Source: Mycobacterium bourgelatii
GTDB taxonomy: Bacteria > Actinomycetota > Actinomycetes > Mycobacteriales > Mycobacteriaceae
Length of the DNA: 64,000 nt
NCBI RefSeq assembly: GCF_010723575.1
Contig: NZ_BLKZ01000001.1
Span: 2,542,001 to 2,606,000, forward strand
Direction of reading: 5' to 3'
The notes below the pieces were generated by a model. That model was given only the letters and a program-made list of their open reading frames with translations. It did no database searches and had not been told where the DNA came from. Shown here piece after piece: positions 25,386-35,129 of the stretch. The position numbers were made by a program, and so were the translations under genes. Numbering within the stretch: the stretch's first letter is position 1; each line of letters begins with the position of its first letter.

Positions 25386-26729
25386 TCAGAGCGGGTTGAA
25401 CCGCACCTTCCGGCCGGTGACCACCTTGGCGGCGATCCTCGCCAGACGCGCCATGCCGATGTAGGTCATGGGGTTGAACATGGTCGGCCACTTGGTCCTG
25501 ATGATGTGTTCGTCGAGCGGCCTGCGGTTGAACCGGTCGGTCAGCCAACGCAGCGTCATCGGCGCGGAGAGCGGGTGCAGCAACATGTGCTCGTTGAACG
25601 CGTCCCGGTGGTAGGTGACGTCGGCGCCCCCGGCGCTGTACGCGTCGGCAAGCTCGTCGATGTCGTGCACGGAGATGAGGTAGTCGTGCACGGCCTGCAC
25701 GATCAAGACCGGAGGTACCGGCACCGCGCTGCCCAGCTTGATGTCGTCGAAGACGTGCGAAACCTCCGGAGTCGACAAGATGTCCTCAAGGGGTTCGTCG
25801 AGGTATTCGCCCATGTCCTTGCCGGCCATGTGGATGACGGCGGCGGCGGTGGTCAGTTTCTCGAGTCGATCGAGCAGGGCGCGGCCGTCTTCGTTGGTGT
25901 GTTCCTTGATCACCCGGTCCAGGTCGGGGTAGCTGTGGGTGAGCGCGGCCACCACCAGCCCGGGTAGGCCGGCGAAGAGGCCACCGTTGAGTCGGCGGAA
26001 GGTGTTGCCCAGGTCGCCGACGGGCGAACCCAGCACGGCGCCGACGATGTCGAGCTCCGGCGCGTAGTCACCGGACACTTCGGCGGCCCAGGCGGTGGCC
26101 AAACCGCCGCCGGAGTACCCCCACAGCCCGATCGGGGCAGCCGGGGGCAACGAGATGCGCTCAGAACTCAGGACGGCGCGGATACCGTCGAGGATGCGGT
26201 AGCCAGGTTCGTAGGGGACCCCCCACGCGCCGTGCAGCCCTTCGTGGTCAGGAACCGAAACCGCCCAGCCCTCGGCAACGGCGGCGGAGATCAGCAGCAG
26301 CTCAAGCTGGGCCATTGACCCGATGGCTTTGGTCGCCCCTCGACGCAGCGCATAGGACGGGAAGCAGCGCGACGAGACCGCATCGATCGCGCACTGATAT
26401 GACAGCACCGGAATGGTTCGGCCCGGCTTGGCTTCGGCCGGAAGAAACACCGTGGTGACCGTGGCCTCGGGATTGCCGTTCATGTCGGTCGTCCGATACA
26501 GCAACTGCAGGGCGGTGATGGTCTGCGGTATCAGCCCCATGAACGCCACTTCGACATCGCGTGAGCGAAGCACGGTCCCGGGCGCGGCGTGGTGGAATCC
26601 GGCGGGTGGCTCGTAGAAAGGGTCGTCCAGCGGGAGCAGCGGCTTGACCTTGCGCTGTAGCTCTTCATGCGGTGGACGAGCCAGCCATTCCGCACCCGTC
26701 GCACCCGCTAGATTGCCGGCCTCCAACAT
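25386..26729 (-). CDS. Secretory-lipase-type alpha/beta hydrolase (Rv1592c-like)
   Basis: 447 residues from the ATG at 26729 (MLEAGNLAGATGAEW), preceded by AGGGAG; the frame stays open to 26816 but the extra part lacks conservation. It belongs to the fungal-type secretory lipase (LIP) group of alpha/beta hydrolases. The nucleophile elbow is LWGYSGGGLATAW (Ser in G-Y-S-G-G); the acid is probably the Asp in IVQAVHDYLIS and the base the His in FNEHMLLHPLS. The M. tuberculosis counterpart is reported to hydrolyse acylglycerols. No classical signal peptide is visible. It converges on the DUF2567 gene with 6 bp between stops. Confidence 0.88.
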   Translation of the reverse strand: MLEAGNLAGATGAEWLARPPHEELQRKVKPLLPLDDPFYEPPAGFHHAAPGTVLRSRDVEVAFMGLIPQTITALQLLYRTTDMNGNPEATVTTVFLPAEAKPGRTIPVLSYQCAIDAVSSRCFPSYALRRGATKAIGSMAQLELLLISAAVAEGWAVSVPDHEGLHGAWGVPYEPGYRILDGIRAVLSSERISLPPAAPIGLWGYSGGGLATAWAAEVSGDYAPELDIVGAVLGSPVGDLGNTFRRLNGGLFAGLPGLVVAALTHSYPDLDRVIKEHTNEDGRALLDRLEKLTTAAAVIHMAGKDMGEYLDEPLEDILSTPEVSHVFDDIKLGSAVPVPPVLIVQAVHDYLISVHDIDELADAYSAGGADVTYHRDAFNEHMLLHPLSAPMTLRWLTDRFNRRPLDEHIIRTKWPTMFNPMTYIGMARLARIAAKVVTGRKVRFNPL

Positions 26730-27153
26730 TGGAGCTCCCTTCGTGGCGTCTTCGGTCTCCTCGCGCCCCTGAAGCCCGTGGGCGACGGACGGAGCCGTAG
26801 TTGCAGCCCTAGTCACAGTAGGGCGCCGGCCCGCGATGGGCGGCCAGCGCCTCTTAAGTTTCTCTTAAGTAACCTTATCCAACTCTTACTCAAAGTACGG
26901 CATTGGCCGCCGCTGGAGCGACCACTACTTCGCGTGCCGCTTGTCACAACTGTGGTTCGCCTGCGTTCTGGGTCTCATCCGCCGAGGTTGTTGGCCGCTC
27001 CGGTCGGACTCAGCGCCAGGGCGACAATCCCGCAAACGAAGACTCTGGCGGTCGACAAGCTGGGCCGGCGGTCGATCTCCGGGCGCTCGATCGCAGCGAC
27101 GAGATATATACGGGCCGCCACATCGAAGCTGATGGTGCAACCACTTGGGGTGC
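26730..27153. promoter_or_regulatory. 424-bp intergenic region upstream of the lipase gene
   Basis: It lies between the nrtR stop (27154) and the lipase start (26729), both on the minus strand, so it contains the lipase promoter. Several short frames cross it on both strands, but none has family features or a good start. The one clear element is the direct repeat at 26851-26870, described separately. Otherwise I see nothing definite. Confidence 0.5.
26851..26870. promoter_or_regulatory. Two CTCTTAAGT direct repeats, one helical turn apart
   Basis: CTCTTAAGT occurs at 26851-26859 and again at 26862-26870, an 11-bp period, each copy containing the palindrome CTTAAG. Direct repeats at one helical turn are typical of OmpR/PhoP-family response-regulator sites. 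The repeat lies about 125 bp upstream of the lipase start. The regulator is not identified. Confidence 0.5.
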
Positions 27154-27873
27154 CTATGAGCCAGGAGGGCGTAGAGCGGCGAACTCGTCGGTGACCCTCA
27201 ACTGGGAGTCGGCGAACCGATACAGCGCTGCCGGGCGACCGCCGCTGCGCCCGGACTGCGCGATGGTGCCGGTCTGGGTGATCACCTTGCGACGGACCAG
27301 GACTCGCTGCAGGTTTGTGGCGTCGACCTGGTAGCCCAATGCGGCGCCGTAGATGTCGCGCAGCGTGGAAAGCGCGAATTCCTTTGGTGCCAGGGCAAAT
27401 CCGATGTTGGTGTAGGACAGCTTGGCGACCAGTCGCGCGTGCGCGTGGGTCACCATCGGCCCGTGGTCGAAGGCCATCGGCGGCAGCGAGTCCACCGGAT
27501 GCCAACGAGTGTCCGCGGGCAGTTCGGGAGTCGCGGGGGAGGGCACCAGTCCCAGAAAGGTCGACGCAATGATCCTGGCGCCTGGGACTCGATGTGGGTC
27601 CGAAAACACCGCCAACTGCTCGAGATGGGCGACCTCGCGCAAGTCCACCTTCTCGGCGAGCTGCCGGCGAACGGATGTCGTCATGTCTTCGTCGTTGCCT
27701 AGCCGACCGCCCGGCAGCGACCAGGCGCCCTTTTCCGGATCCCGGGCGCGCTGCCACAACAGGACGTTCAGCTGCGGTTTTTCGGCGCGGCGGTCTCCCT
27801 TGGCCGACTCGGTGACCATCCGAACCTGGAACACGACGGCAAGCACTTCGTGCGAGGTGCTACTATGGGGCAT
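27154..27873 (-). CDS. nrtR: NrtR-type Nudix-related repressor of NAD synthesis
   Basis: 239 residues from the ATG at 27873, the codon immediately next to the operator. Residues about 7-150 form a Nudix-fold domain and residues about 150-235 a winged helix (NLQRVLVRRKVITQTGTIAQ, GRPAALYRF). The Nudix box is degenerate: GRLGNDEDMTTSVRRQLAEK has RQ for the catalytic RE and K in place of the second Glu of the EE pair, so normal Nudix hydrolysis is unlikely. NrtR proteins sense ADP-ribose or NAD-related nucleotides and repress NAD genes; the divergent nadA-nadB-nadC operon is the obvious target, and the operator position implies autoregulation. Confidence 0.9.
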   Translation of the reverse strand: MPHSSTSHEVLAVVFQVRMVTESAKGDRRAEKPQLNVLLWQRARDPEKGAWSLPGGRLGNDEDMTTSVRRQLAEKVDLREVAHLEQLAVFSDPHRVPGARIIASTFLGLVPSPATPELPADTRWHPVDSLPPMAFDHGPMVTHAHARLVAKLSYTNIGFALAPKEFALSTLRDIYGAALGYQVDATNLQRVLVRRKVITQTGTIAQSGRSGGRPAALYRFADSQLRVTDEFAALRPPGS

Positions 27874-27896
27874 GTTTTCGATTATAAGTCGAAAAC
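27874..27896. promoter_or_regulatory. NrtR operator, GTTTTCGA-N7-TCGAAAAC
   Basis: Perfect 8-bp inverted arms (27874-27881 and 27889-27896) separated by TTATAAG lie between the divergent nrtR and nadA starts. The form, a TCGA-containing palindrome around a TTATA core, is that of known NrtR sites. The TTATAAG centre could serve as the nadA -10 element, so binding would block transcription directly. One arm abuts the nrtR ATG, so nrtR is probably controlled as well. Confidence 0.85.
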
Positions 27897-27920
27897 CTCC
27901 TGGGTGCGAAAGGAGCCGCC

Positions 27921-28975
27921 ATGACGGTCTCGATCCGCATGGACACGCCCGCCAGCGACATCTCCGCCATGACTGCCCGCATCACGAATTCCGAAACCGG
28001 ATATGGGGGAATCGAGGGCGACGAACAGTGGGCCGCTGAAATCCGCCGCCTAGTGCGGATGCGTGGCGCCACGCTGTTGGCGCACAACTATCAGCTGCCC
28101 GCCATCCAAGACGTGGCCGACCACGTAGGGGACTCGCTGGCGTTGTCTCGGATAGCCGCCGAGGCGCCGGAGGACACCATCGTCTTCTGCGGCGTGCACT
28201 TCATGGCGGAGACGGCCAAGATCCTCAGCCCGGAAAAGACCGTCCTGATTCCGGATCAGCGGGCTGGGTGTTCGCTGGCCGACTCGATCACGCCGGAGGA
28301 GTTGCAGGCGTGGAAGGACGAGCACCCCGGTGCCGTCGTTGTCTCCTACGTCAACACCACGGCCGCCGTGAAGGCGCTGACCGACATCTGCTGCACATCG
28401 TCCAACGCCGTCGATGTCGTCGCATCCATCGATCCCGACCGCGAAGTGCTGTTCTGCCCGGATCAATTCCTCGGCGCTCATGTTCGCCGGGTGACCGGTC
28501 GCAAGAACCTGCACGTCTGGGCCGGTGAGTGTCACGTGCACGCCGGGATCAATGGCGACGAACTGAGCGACCAGGCTCGCGCCAACCCCGACGCGGAACT
28601 GTTCGTGCACCCCGAATGTGGTTGTGCCACATCAGCTCTGTACCTGGCTGGCGAAGGTGCCTTCCCGGCCGATCGGGTGAAGATCCTGTCCACCGGCGGC
28701 ATGCTGGACGAGGCGCACAAGACCCACGCCCGCAAGGTGTTGGTGGCCACCGAAGTCGGCATGTTGCACCAACTGCGCCGGGCCGCACCGCAAGTCGACT
28801 TCCAGGCCGTCAACGATCGCGCGTCCTGCAAGTACATGAAGATGATCACCCCGGCGGCGCTGCTGCGCTGCTTGGTGGAAGGCGCCGACGAAGTCCATGT
28901 CGACCCGGACGTTGCCGCGGCCGGTCGGCGCAGTGTTCAGCGGATGATCGCAATCGGACAGCCCGGTGGTGGCGA

Positions 28976-28979
<4 letters not shown>
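27921..28979 (+). CDS. nadA: Quinolinate synthase A
   Basis: 352 residues from the ATG at 27921 with a good AAAGGAG upstream. NadA condenses iminoaspartate with dihydroxyacetone phosphate to quinolinate, using a [4Fe-4S] cluster. The three cluster cysteines are visible at the expected spacing: C117 (RAGCSLADS), C204 (AGECHVHAG) and C303 (ASCKYMKMIT). HNYQLPAIQDVADHVGDS and FVHPECGC are further family blocks. It is first in nadA-nadB-nadC and under the NrtR operator at 27874-27896. Its stop overlaps the nadB GTG by 4 bp. Confidence 0.97.
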
Positions 28980-30579
<1,600 letters not shown>

Positions 30580-30580
<1 letters not shown>

Positions 30581-31437
30581 TGAAGCTCTCGGAAGAAGAG
30601 CGGGCCGCGGCTTACGAGACAATCCGGCGCGGTCTCGCCGAGGACCTGTGCTACGGGCCCGATGTCACCACGATTGCCACCGTGCCTGCCGGCACCATGG
30701 CAACTGCCTCGATGGTGCCCAGGGAACCCGGCGTGGTTGCCGGGGTGGATGTCGCGTTGATGGTGCTCGACGAAGTGATCGGCGCGGCGGGCTATGAGGT
30801 GCTGCACCGGGTCGAGGACGGCGCCCGGGCACAGCCCGGACAGCCGTTGCTGACGGTGCGGGCCGAAACTCGCGGGCTGTTGACGGCGGAGCGGACCATG
30901 CTCAACCTGGTGTGCCACTTGTCGGGCATCGCCACCGTGACCGCGGCGTGGGTCGAGGCGGTGAAAGGAACCAAGGCCAAGATCCGTGACACCCGCAAGA
31001 CTCTGCCCGGGCTACGAGTCGTGCAGAAGTACGCGGTGCGCGTCGGCGGTGGTGTCAACCACCGGATGGGCCTCGGCGATGCGGCTCTGATCAAGGACAA
31101 TCACGTCGCGGCCGCGGGATCGGTGCTTGCCGCGCTGCGGGCGGTGCGAGACGCCGCTCCCGACCTGCCTTGCGAGGTCGAAGTGGATTCGCTCGAGCAG
31201 TTGGACGAAGTGTTGCCCGACAAGCCGGAACTGGTTCTGCTCGACAACTTTCCGGTTTGGCAGACGCAGATCGCGGTGCAGCGAAGGGATGCCCGGGCGC
31301 CTTCGGTGTTACTGGAGTCATCGGGTGGACTCAGCCTGGAAACCGCCGCGGCGTACGCGGGAACTGGTGTGGACTACCTCGCCGTAGGCGCATTGACGCA
31401 TTCGGTGCGGGTGCTCGACATCGGCCTGGATATGTAG
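30580..31437 (+). CDS. nadC: Nicotinate-nucleotide diphosphorylase (quinolinate phosphoribosyltransferase)
   Basis: 285 residues from the ATG at 30580, overlapping the nadB stop by one base. It decarboxylates quinolinate and joins it to PRPP, giving nicotinate mononucleotide. Conserved blocks in order: ERTMLNLVCHLSGIAT, IRDTRKTLPGLRVVQKYAV (PRPP/quinolinate-binding Arg and Lys), GGGVNHRMGLGDAALIKDNH, EVEVDSLEQ and the C-terminal ESSGGLSLE. Length is standard. It completes the de novo NAD operon under NrtR control. Confidence 0.97.
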
Positions 31438-31486
31438 CTAACCCAAATGCCTTGCGGCCACCTGCCGCTCGATGGCGGCACGGTAA

Positions 31487-32068
31487 TCACTGCTGTCCAC
31501 TCTGGCGGTCGAGCAACGAGCGCGCCGCGAGCTTTGCGGCATCGAGTGCCGCCGCATCCCCGGCGACCCGTGACAGGATCAGCGCCCCCTCGATCAGGGA
31601 CACCACCGCGAGCGCGGCGTGTTCCGCATCCGCCGCCGCCCAGTCGTCGGCCCGCAGCCGCTCCTCGATCGCCACGCACCAACTTCTGAACGCGCGCGTC
31701 GCCGCGGCGCGAACCTCCGGAGCGGCGTTGACCGACTCGGTGGCGATCGGTTCGATCGGGCAGCCGTCGCGCTGGTCCCCGGCCAAGCCGGCAATCAGCA
31801 GGTCGATCCATCGGTCGACGATGTCAGCCACCGGTCGGCCACTAGCGAGGAAGGTACGCAGGAGCTGTTCGATGGCGGCCCCGGCGGTGTCCACGACCGA
31901 TGTGGCCAATTGCTGTTTGCCCTGCGGGAAGTGGTGATACAGCGAGCCGGGCTTGACGCCCGCCTCGTCGAGGATCTGATTCAGCCCGGTCGCCGCGTAT
32001 CCCTGGCGTCGGAACAGGATGGCGGCCTTCTCGAGCAATGCGGTGCGACTGCGGTCGGGTCTCGGCAT
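31487..32068 (-). CDS. TetR-family repressor
   Basis: 193 residues from the ATG at 32068 (MPRPDRSRTALLEKAA); an in-frame start at 32110 would read through the operator. The N-terminal helix-turn-helix (GYAATGLNQILDEAGVKPGSLYHHFPQGKQQL, about residues 22-53) is typical of the YxaF/LmrA-type subgroup, and the C-terminal half is an alpha-helical ligand domain. It is divergent from the alcohol dehydrogenase gene (now frameshifted), with a near-perfect palindrome between the starts. So it probably regulates itself and the dehydrogenase. The pair occupies the place of Rv1597 in M. tuberculosis, which suggests an accessory insertion. Confidence 0.88.
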   Translation of the reverse strand: MPRPDRSRTALLEKAAILFRRQGYAATGLNQILDEAGVKPGSLYHHFPQGKQQLATSVVDTAGAAIEQLLRTFLASGRPVADIVDRWIDLLIAGLAGDQRDGCPIEPIATESVNAAPEVRAAATRAFRSWCVAIEERLRADDWAAADAEHAALAVVSLIEGALILSRVAGDAAALDAAKLAARSLLDRQSGQQ

Positions 32069-32081
32069 GCTCTTGACAATA

Positions 32082-32099
32082 CTTGAATGATCACTCAAG
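32082..32099. promoter_or_regulatory. TetR operator candidate, CTTGAATGATCACTCAAG
   Basis: 18-bp inverted repeat with one mismatched pair (A/C at the sixth position from each end), centred on TGATCA, in the 40-bp gap between the divergent tetR (start 32068) and the dehydrogenase gene (start 32109). Size and symmetry fit a TetR dimer site. Confidence 0.7.
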
Positions 32100-32108
32100 A
32101 ATAAAGCC

Positions 32109-33138
32109 ATGAAGCAGTTGACATACGAAGAAGCCGGTCGCTACGCGTGGCGTGAGGTGCCAGATCCGACGATCAGTGCGCCGGTGCAGGCACTTGTCCG
32201 GCCGCTGATGGTGGCCTGCTGCGACCTCGATGTCGCGGTCTGCCACGGCCGGTTGCCGTTGCCGCCCGGTTATGCGGTGGGGCACGAAGGGCTGGCGGAG
32301 GTCGTCGCCGTCGGGGACGACGTCAGCACCGTCCGGGTAGGTGACCGGGTGGTGGTGCCCTTCCAGATCAGCTGCGGGAACTGCCGCGAATGCCGGCGCG
32401 GCTTGACCGGATCGTGCAGCGCCGGACCCCTCATGGCGATGTACGGGATGGCGCCCATCGCCGGCCTGGACGGCGGCGGGTTCATGTCCGACCTCGTGTT
32501 GGTGCCCTACGCCGACGCGAATGTTGATTCCGGTGCCCGCCGGTGTCGACCCGGTTTCCATCGCCTCGCTGTCGGACAACATCCCCGACGGTTGGCGGGC
32601 GGTGGTGCCGTTTGCCGACGAATTGGCGGCCCTTGACCCGGTTGATCGCCGGGTTCTGGTATTTGGCCGGCTGTCGATCGGGCTCTACGCAGCAGCTTTC
32701 GCGGCGGCCCTGGGGGCCCACGTCGACTACATCGACACCGACCCGCAGCGACTGGCTGCCGCCGAGAAGCTCGGGGCGGTGGCCCACGACGTCGCCAAAC
32801 CGGACAAGTCCTGGGACCCCTATCCCGTGACCGTGCACACCACCGCCGATCCGGCGCTCCTCGCGGCGACCTTGCGTGCGACCTGGGCGGACGGCGTGTG
32901 CACCGACACCGGGATCTATCCCGAGTACAAGGTGGAGATGCCGCTGTTGCCGATGTACACCCGCGGGGTCCGCTTCGTCACCGGGCGCGTCAACGCGCGC
33001 GTGGTGATTCCGCAAATACTCGATCAGCTCGCCGGCGGATACGACCTGTCGCCGGCCGTCGACACCGTGGTGCCGTGGGAGGAGGCCCCCTCCGCCTGGC
33101 CGGCGATGACCGGGAAAACCGTCTTCACCAGGTCGTAG
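32109..33138 (+). pseudogene. Zinc-type alcohol dehydrogenase (MDR family), frameshifted
   Basis: Two frames together make one MDR dehydrogenase of about 343 residues. Frame one (from the ATG at 32109) carries the GroES-like catalytic domain, with VGHEGLAEVV and the structural-zinc cysteines of CGNCRECRRGLTGSC, up to YADAN at about 32522. Frame two resumes at MLIPVPAGVDP (32521) and carries the Rossmann half (RVLVFGRLSIGLYAAAF to the stop at 33138). The join needs one extra base removed or two missing bases restored near 32520. This may be a recent inactivation or a sequencing error; both halves still look conserved, so decay is young if real. The TetR gene is divergent. Confidence 0.75.
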
Positions 33139-33204
33139 GCGCTTTTCTGCAGGGTTACAGCCCTCGGTGAGGTGAGTGGCCGGCCGTGCGGCATTGCTTA
33201 GCCA

Positions 33205-33261
33205 CGAGCCTGAAGATTGGCAGGTCGGCACTCGAACTTTGTCTGCACGGTTTCAGGCTCG
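33205..33261. terminator. Inverted repeat between convergent genes
   Basis: CGAGCCTGAA (33205-33214) and TTCAGGCTCG (33252-33261) are perfect 10-bp inverted arms separated by 37 nt, in the 172-bp gap between the frameshifted dehydrogenase and the convergent DUF385 gene. A shared terminator is the simplest reading; the long loop makes it uncertain. Confidence 0.4.
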
Positions 33262-33310
33262 TCTCGAGCCTGGCCGGTGCCGGTCAGAGCTGTACGTCGC
33301 AACAGCCCAA

Positions 33311-33724
33311 CTAGGCGATGTCGGCGACGAACACCGCCATCTTGCGCAGCTGGACGCGGGCCAGCCAGGGCAGATCCGTGCCGTCCGATCCGGCGGGCAG
33401 GATCCGTGGGTTCGTCAGGTGTATCGACTTGCGGGTGTAGTGGACGTCGGCCTCGCCGGCGGCCAGCACGTTCTTCACCCAGTCGGTTTTGCCGTGGCCC
33501 AGCGCGATCGCCAGCGTGTTGCCCTTGCGGAAGGTGGACACGATGGTCTTGTACGGTTTGCCCGATTTGCGTCCGCGGTGCTCGATGGTGGCGGCCCCGG
33601 GCAGGTAGCGCGCGATCGGTTTGAGGGCGGGGTTGAGGTACTTGACTTGGAGGTTCTCGAACCACACCGGGTAAACCATCGGGACGCCCGGCGCGTTGTT
33701 GGGGTGTTGATCCTTGGCGGACAT
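33311..33724 (-). CDS. Deazaflavin-dependent nitroreductase-family protein (Rv1598c-like)
   Basis: 137 residues from the ATG at 33724 with GAGGAG upstream; the frame is open to 34213, but that part is antisense to hisD. It has the DUF385/Ddn pattern: IEHRGRKSGKPYKTIVSTFRK (phosphate-binding Arg/Lys loop), IALGHGKTDWVKNVLAAGEADVHY and a C-terminal helix. It is shorter and more divergent than the family member at 459-896. Family members bind F420 or FMN; the substrate is unknown. It is divergent from hisD with 70 bp between starts, as Rv1598c is in M. tuberculosis. Confidence 0.82.
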   Translation of the reverse strand: MSAKDQHPNNAPGVPMVYPVWFENLQVKYLNPALKPIARYLPGAATIEHRGRKSGKPYKTIVSTFRKGNTLAIALGHGKTDWVKNVLAAGEADVHYTRKSIHLTNPRILPAGSDGTDLPWLARVQLRKMAVFVADIA

Positions 33725-33794
33725 GGGTCGCTCCTCTTTTCGCGCACTGTACCGGTCGGATATCGATTTGAGTTGCTCTGGGACAATGGTCCAT

Positions 33795-35129
33795 GTGACC
33801 ACATCGCCCGCACTAATGGCCCGTATTGATTTGCGGGGTGCGGAGTTGACGGCTGCCCGGCTGCGGGCGGCCCTACCGCGTGGCGGCGCCGACGTGGAAT
33901 CCGTGCTGCCGAAGGTGCGGCCGATCGTGGAGGCGGTTGCTGAGCGCGGTGCCGAAGCCGCCCTCGAATTCGGCGCATCCTTCGACGGTGTGCGTCCGCC
34001 CACTGTCCGGGTGCCCGACGCCGCGCTGGACACAGCGCTGGCCGGACTGGATGCCAGCGTGCGTGACGCCCTGCAGGTGATGATCGAGCGGGCTCGCGCG
34101 GTGCACGCCGACCAGCGCCGCGCAGATGTGACCACCACGCTGGGTCCGGGTGCGACGGTCACCGAACGATGGGTCCCGGTCGAACGGGTGGGTCTGTATG
34201 TGCCCGGGGGCAACGCCGTCTACCCGTCCAGCGTGGTGATGAACGTCGTGCCGGCGCAAACTGCAGGAGTCGACTCGCTCGTGGTCGCCAGCCCGCCGCA
34301 GGCGCAGTTCGACGGGCTCCCGCATCCGACAATCCTGGCCGCCGCGAGACTCCTCGGGGTCGACGAGGTCTGGGCGGTCGGCGGGGCGCAGGCAGTGGCG
34401 CTGCTGGCCTACGGCGGCACCGATACGGACTCAAGCGAACTCGCGCCGGTCGACATGATCACCGGCCCGGGCAATATCTACGTCACCGCCGCAAAGCGGC
34501 TGTGCCGCTCCCAGGTCGGCATCGATGCCGAAGCGGGACCGACCGAGATCGCGATCCTGGCCGACCACACCGCGGACCCCTCGCACGTGGCCGCCGACCT
34601 GATCAGCCAGGCCGAACACGACACGATGGCCGCCAGCGTTCTGGTCACCCCCAGCGCAGAACTGGCCGATGCCACCGATGCCGAACTGGCCGTCCAGCTG
34701 CGCACCACGGTGCATCGGGAGCGGGTCACGACTGCCTTGAGCGGGCGGCAATCAGCGATCATCGTGGTCGACGATCTCGATGCCGGTGTCCAGGTTGTCA
34801 ATGCCTATGCCGCCGAGCACCTGGAAATACACACCGCCGATGCGGCGCAGGTCGCCCGCCGGATACGTTCGGCTGGAGCGATATTCGTCGGCCCGTTCGC
34901 ACCGGTCAGCCTGGGTGACTATTGCGCCGGATCCAACCACGTGCTGCCGACCGCGGGCAGCGCCCGTCACTCGAGCGGTCTGTCCGTGCAAACGTTTCTG
35001 CGGGGCATACACGTCGTGGACTACACCGAGGCGGCCCTCAAAGACGTTGCCGGACACGTGGTCACGCTGGCCAAGAGCGAAGACCTGCCGTCCCACGGCG
35101 AGGCGGTGCGCCGGAGGTTCGAACGATGA
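33795..35129 (+). CDS. hisD: Histidinol dehydrogenase
   Basis: 444 residues from the GTG at 33795; an ATG at 33816 would give 437. GACAAT at 33782-33787 looks like a -10 element placed for a leaderless transcript beginning at the GTG, which favours that start. HisD oxidises histidinol to histidine in two NAD-dependent steps with a catalytic zinc. Blocks visible are RVGLYVPGGNAVYPSSVVMN, GGAQAVALLAYGG, the GPGNIYVTAAKR segment, DAEAGPTEI and QAEHDTMAASV (zinc and base histidines). It is the first gene of the his operon and overlaps hisC by 4 bp. Confidence 0.95.
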   Translation: MTTSPALMARIDLRGAELTAARLRAALPRGGADVESVLPKVRPIVEAVAERGAEAALEFGASFDGVRPPTVRVPDAALDTALAGLDASVRDALQVMIERARAVHADQRRADVTTTLGPGATVTERWVPVERVGLYVPGGNAVYPSSVVMNVVPAQTAGVDSLVVASPPQAQFDGLPHPTILAAARLLGVDEVWAVGGAQAVALLAYGGTDTDSSELAPVDMITGPGNIYVTAAKRLCRSQVGIDAEAGPTEIAILADHTADPSHVAADLISQAEHDTMAASVLVTPSAELADATDAELAVQLRTTVHRERVTTALSGRQSAIIVVDDLDAGVQVVNAYAAEHLEIHTADAAQVARRIRSAGAIFVGPFAPVSLGDYCAGSNHVLPTAGSARHSSGLSVQTFLRGIHVVDYTEAALKDVAGHVVTLAKSEDLPSHGEAVRRRFER

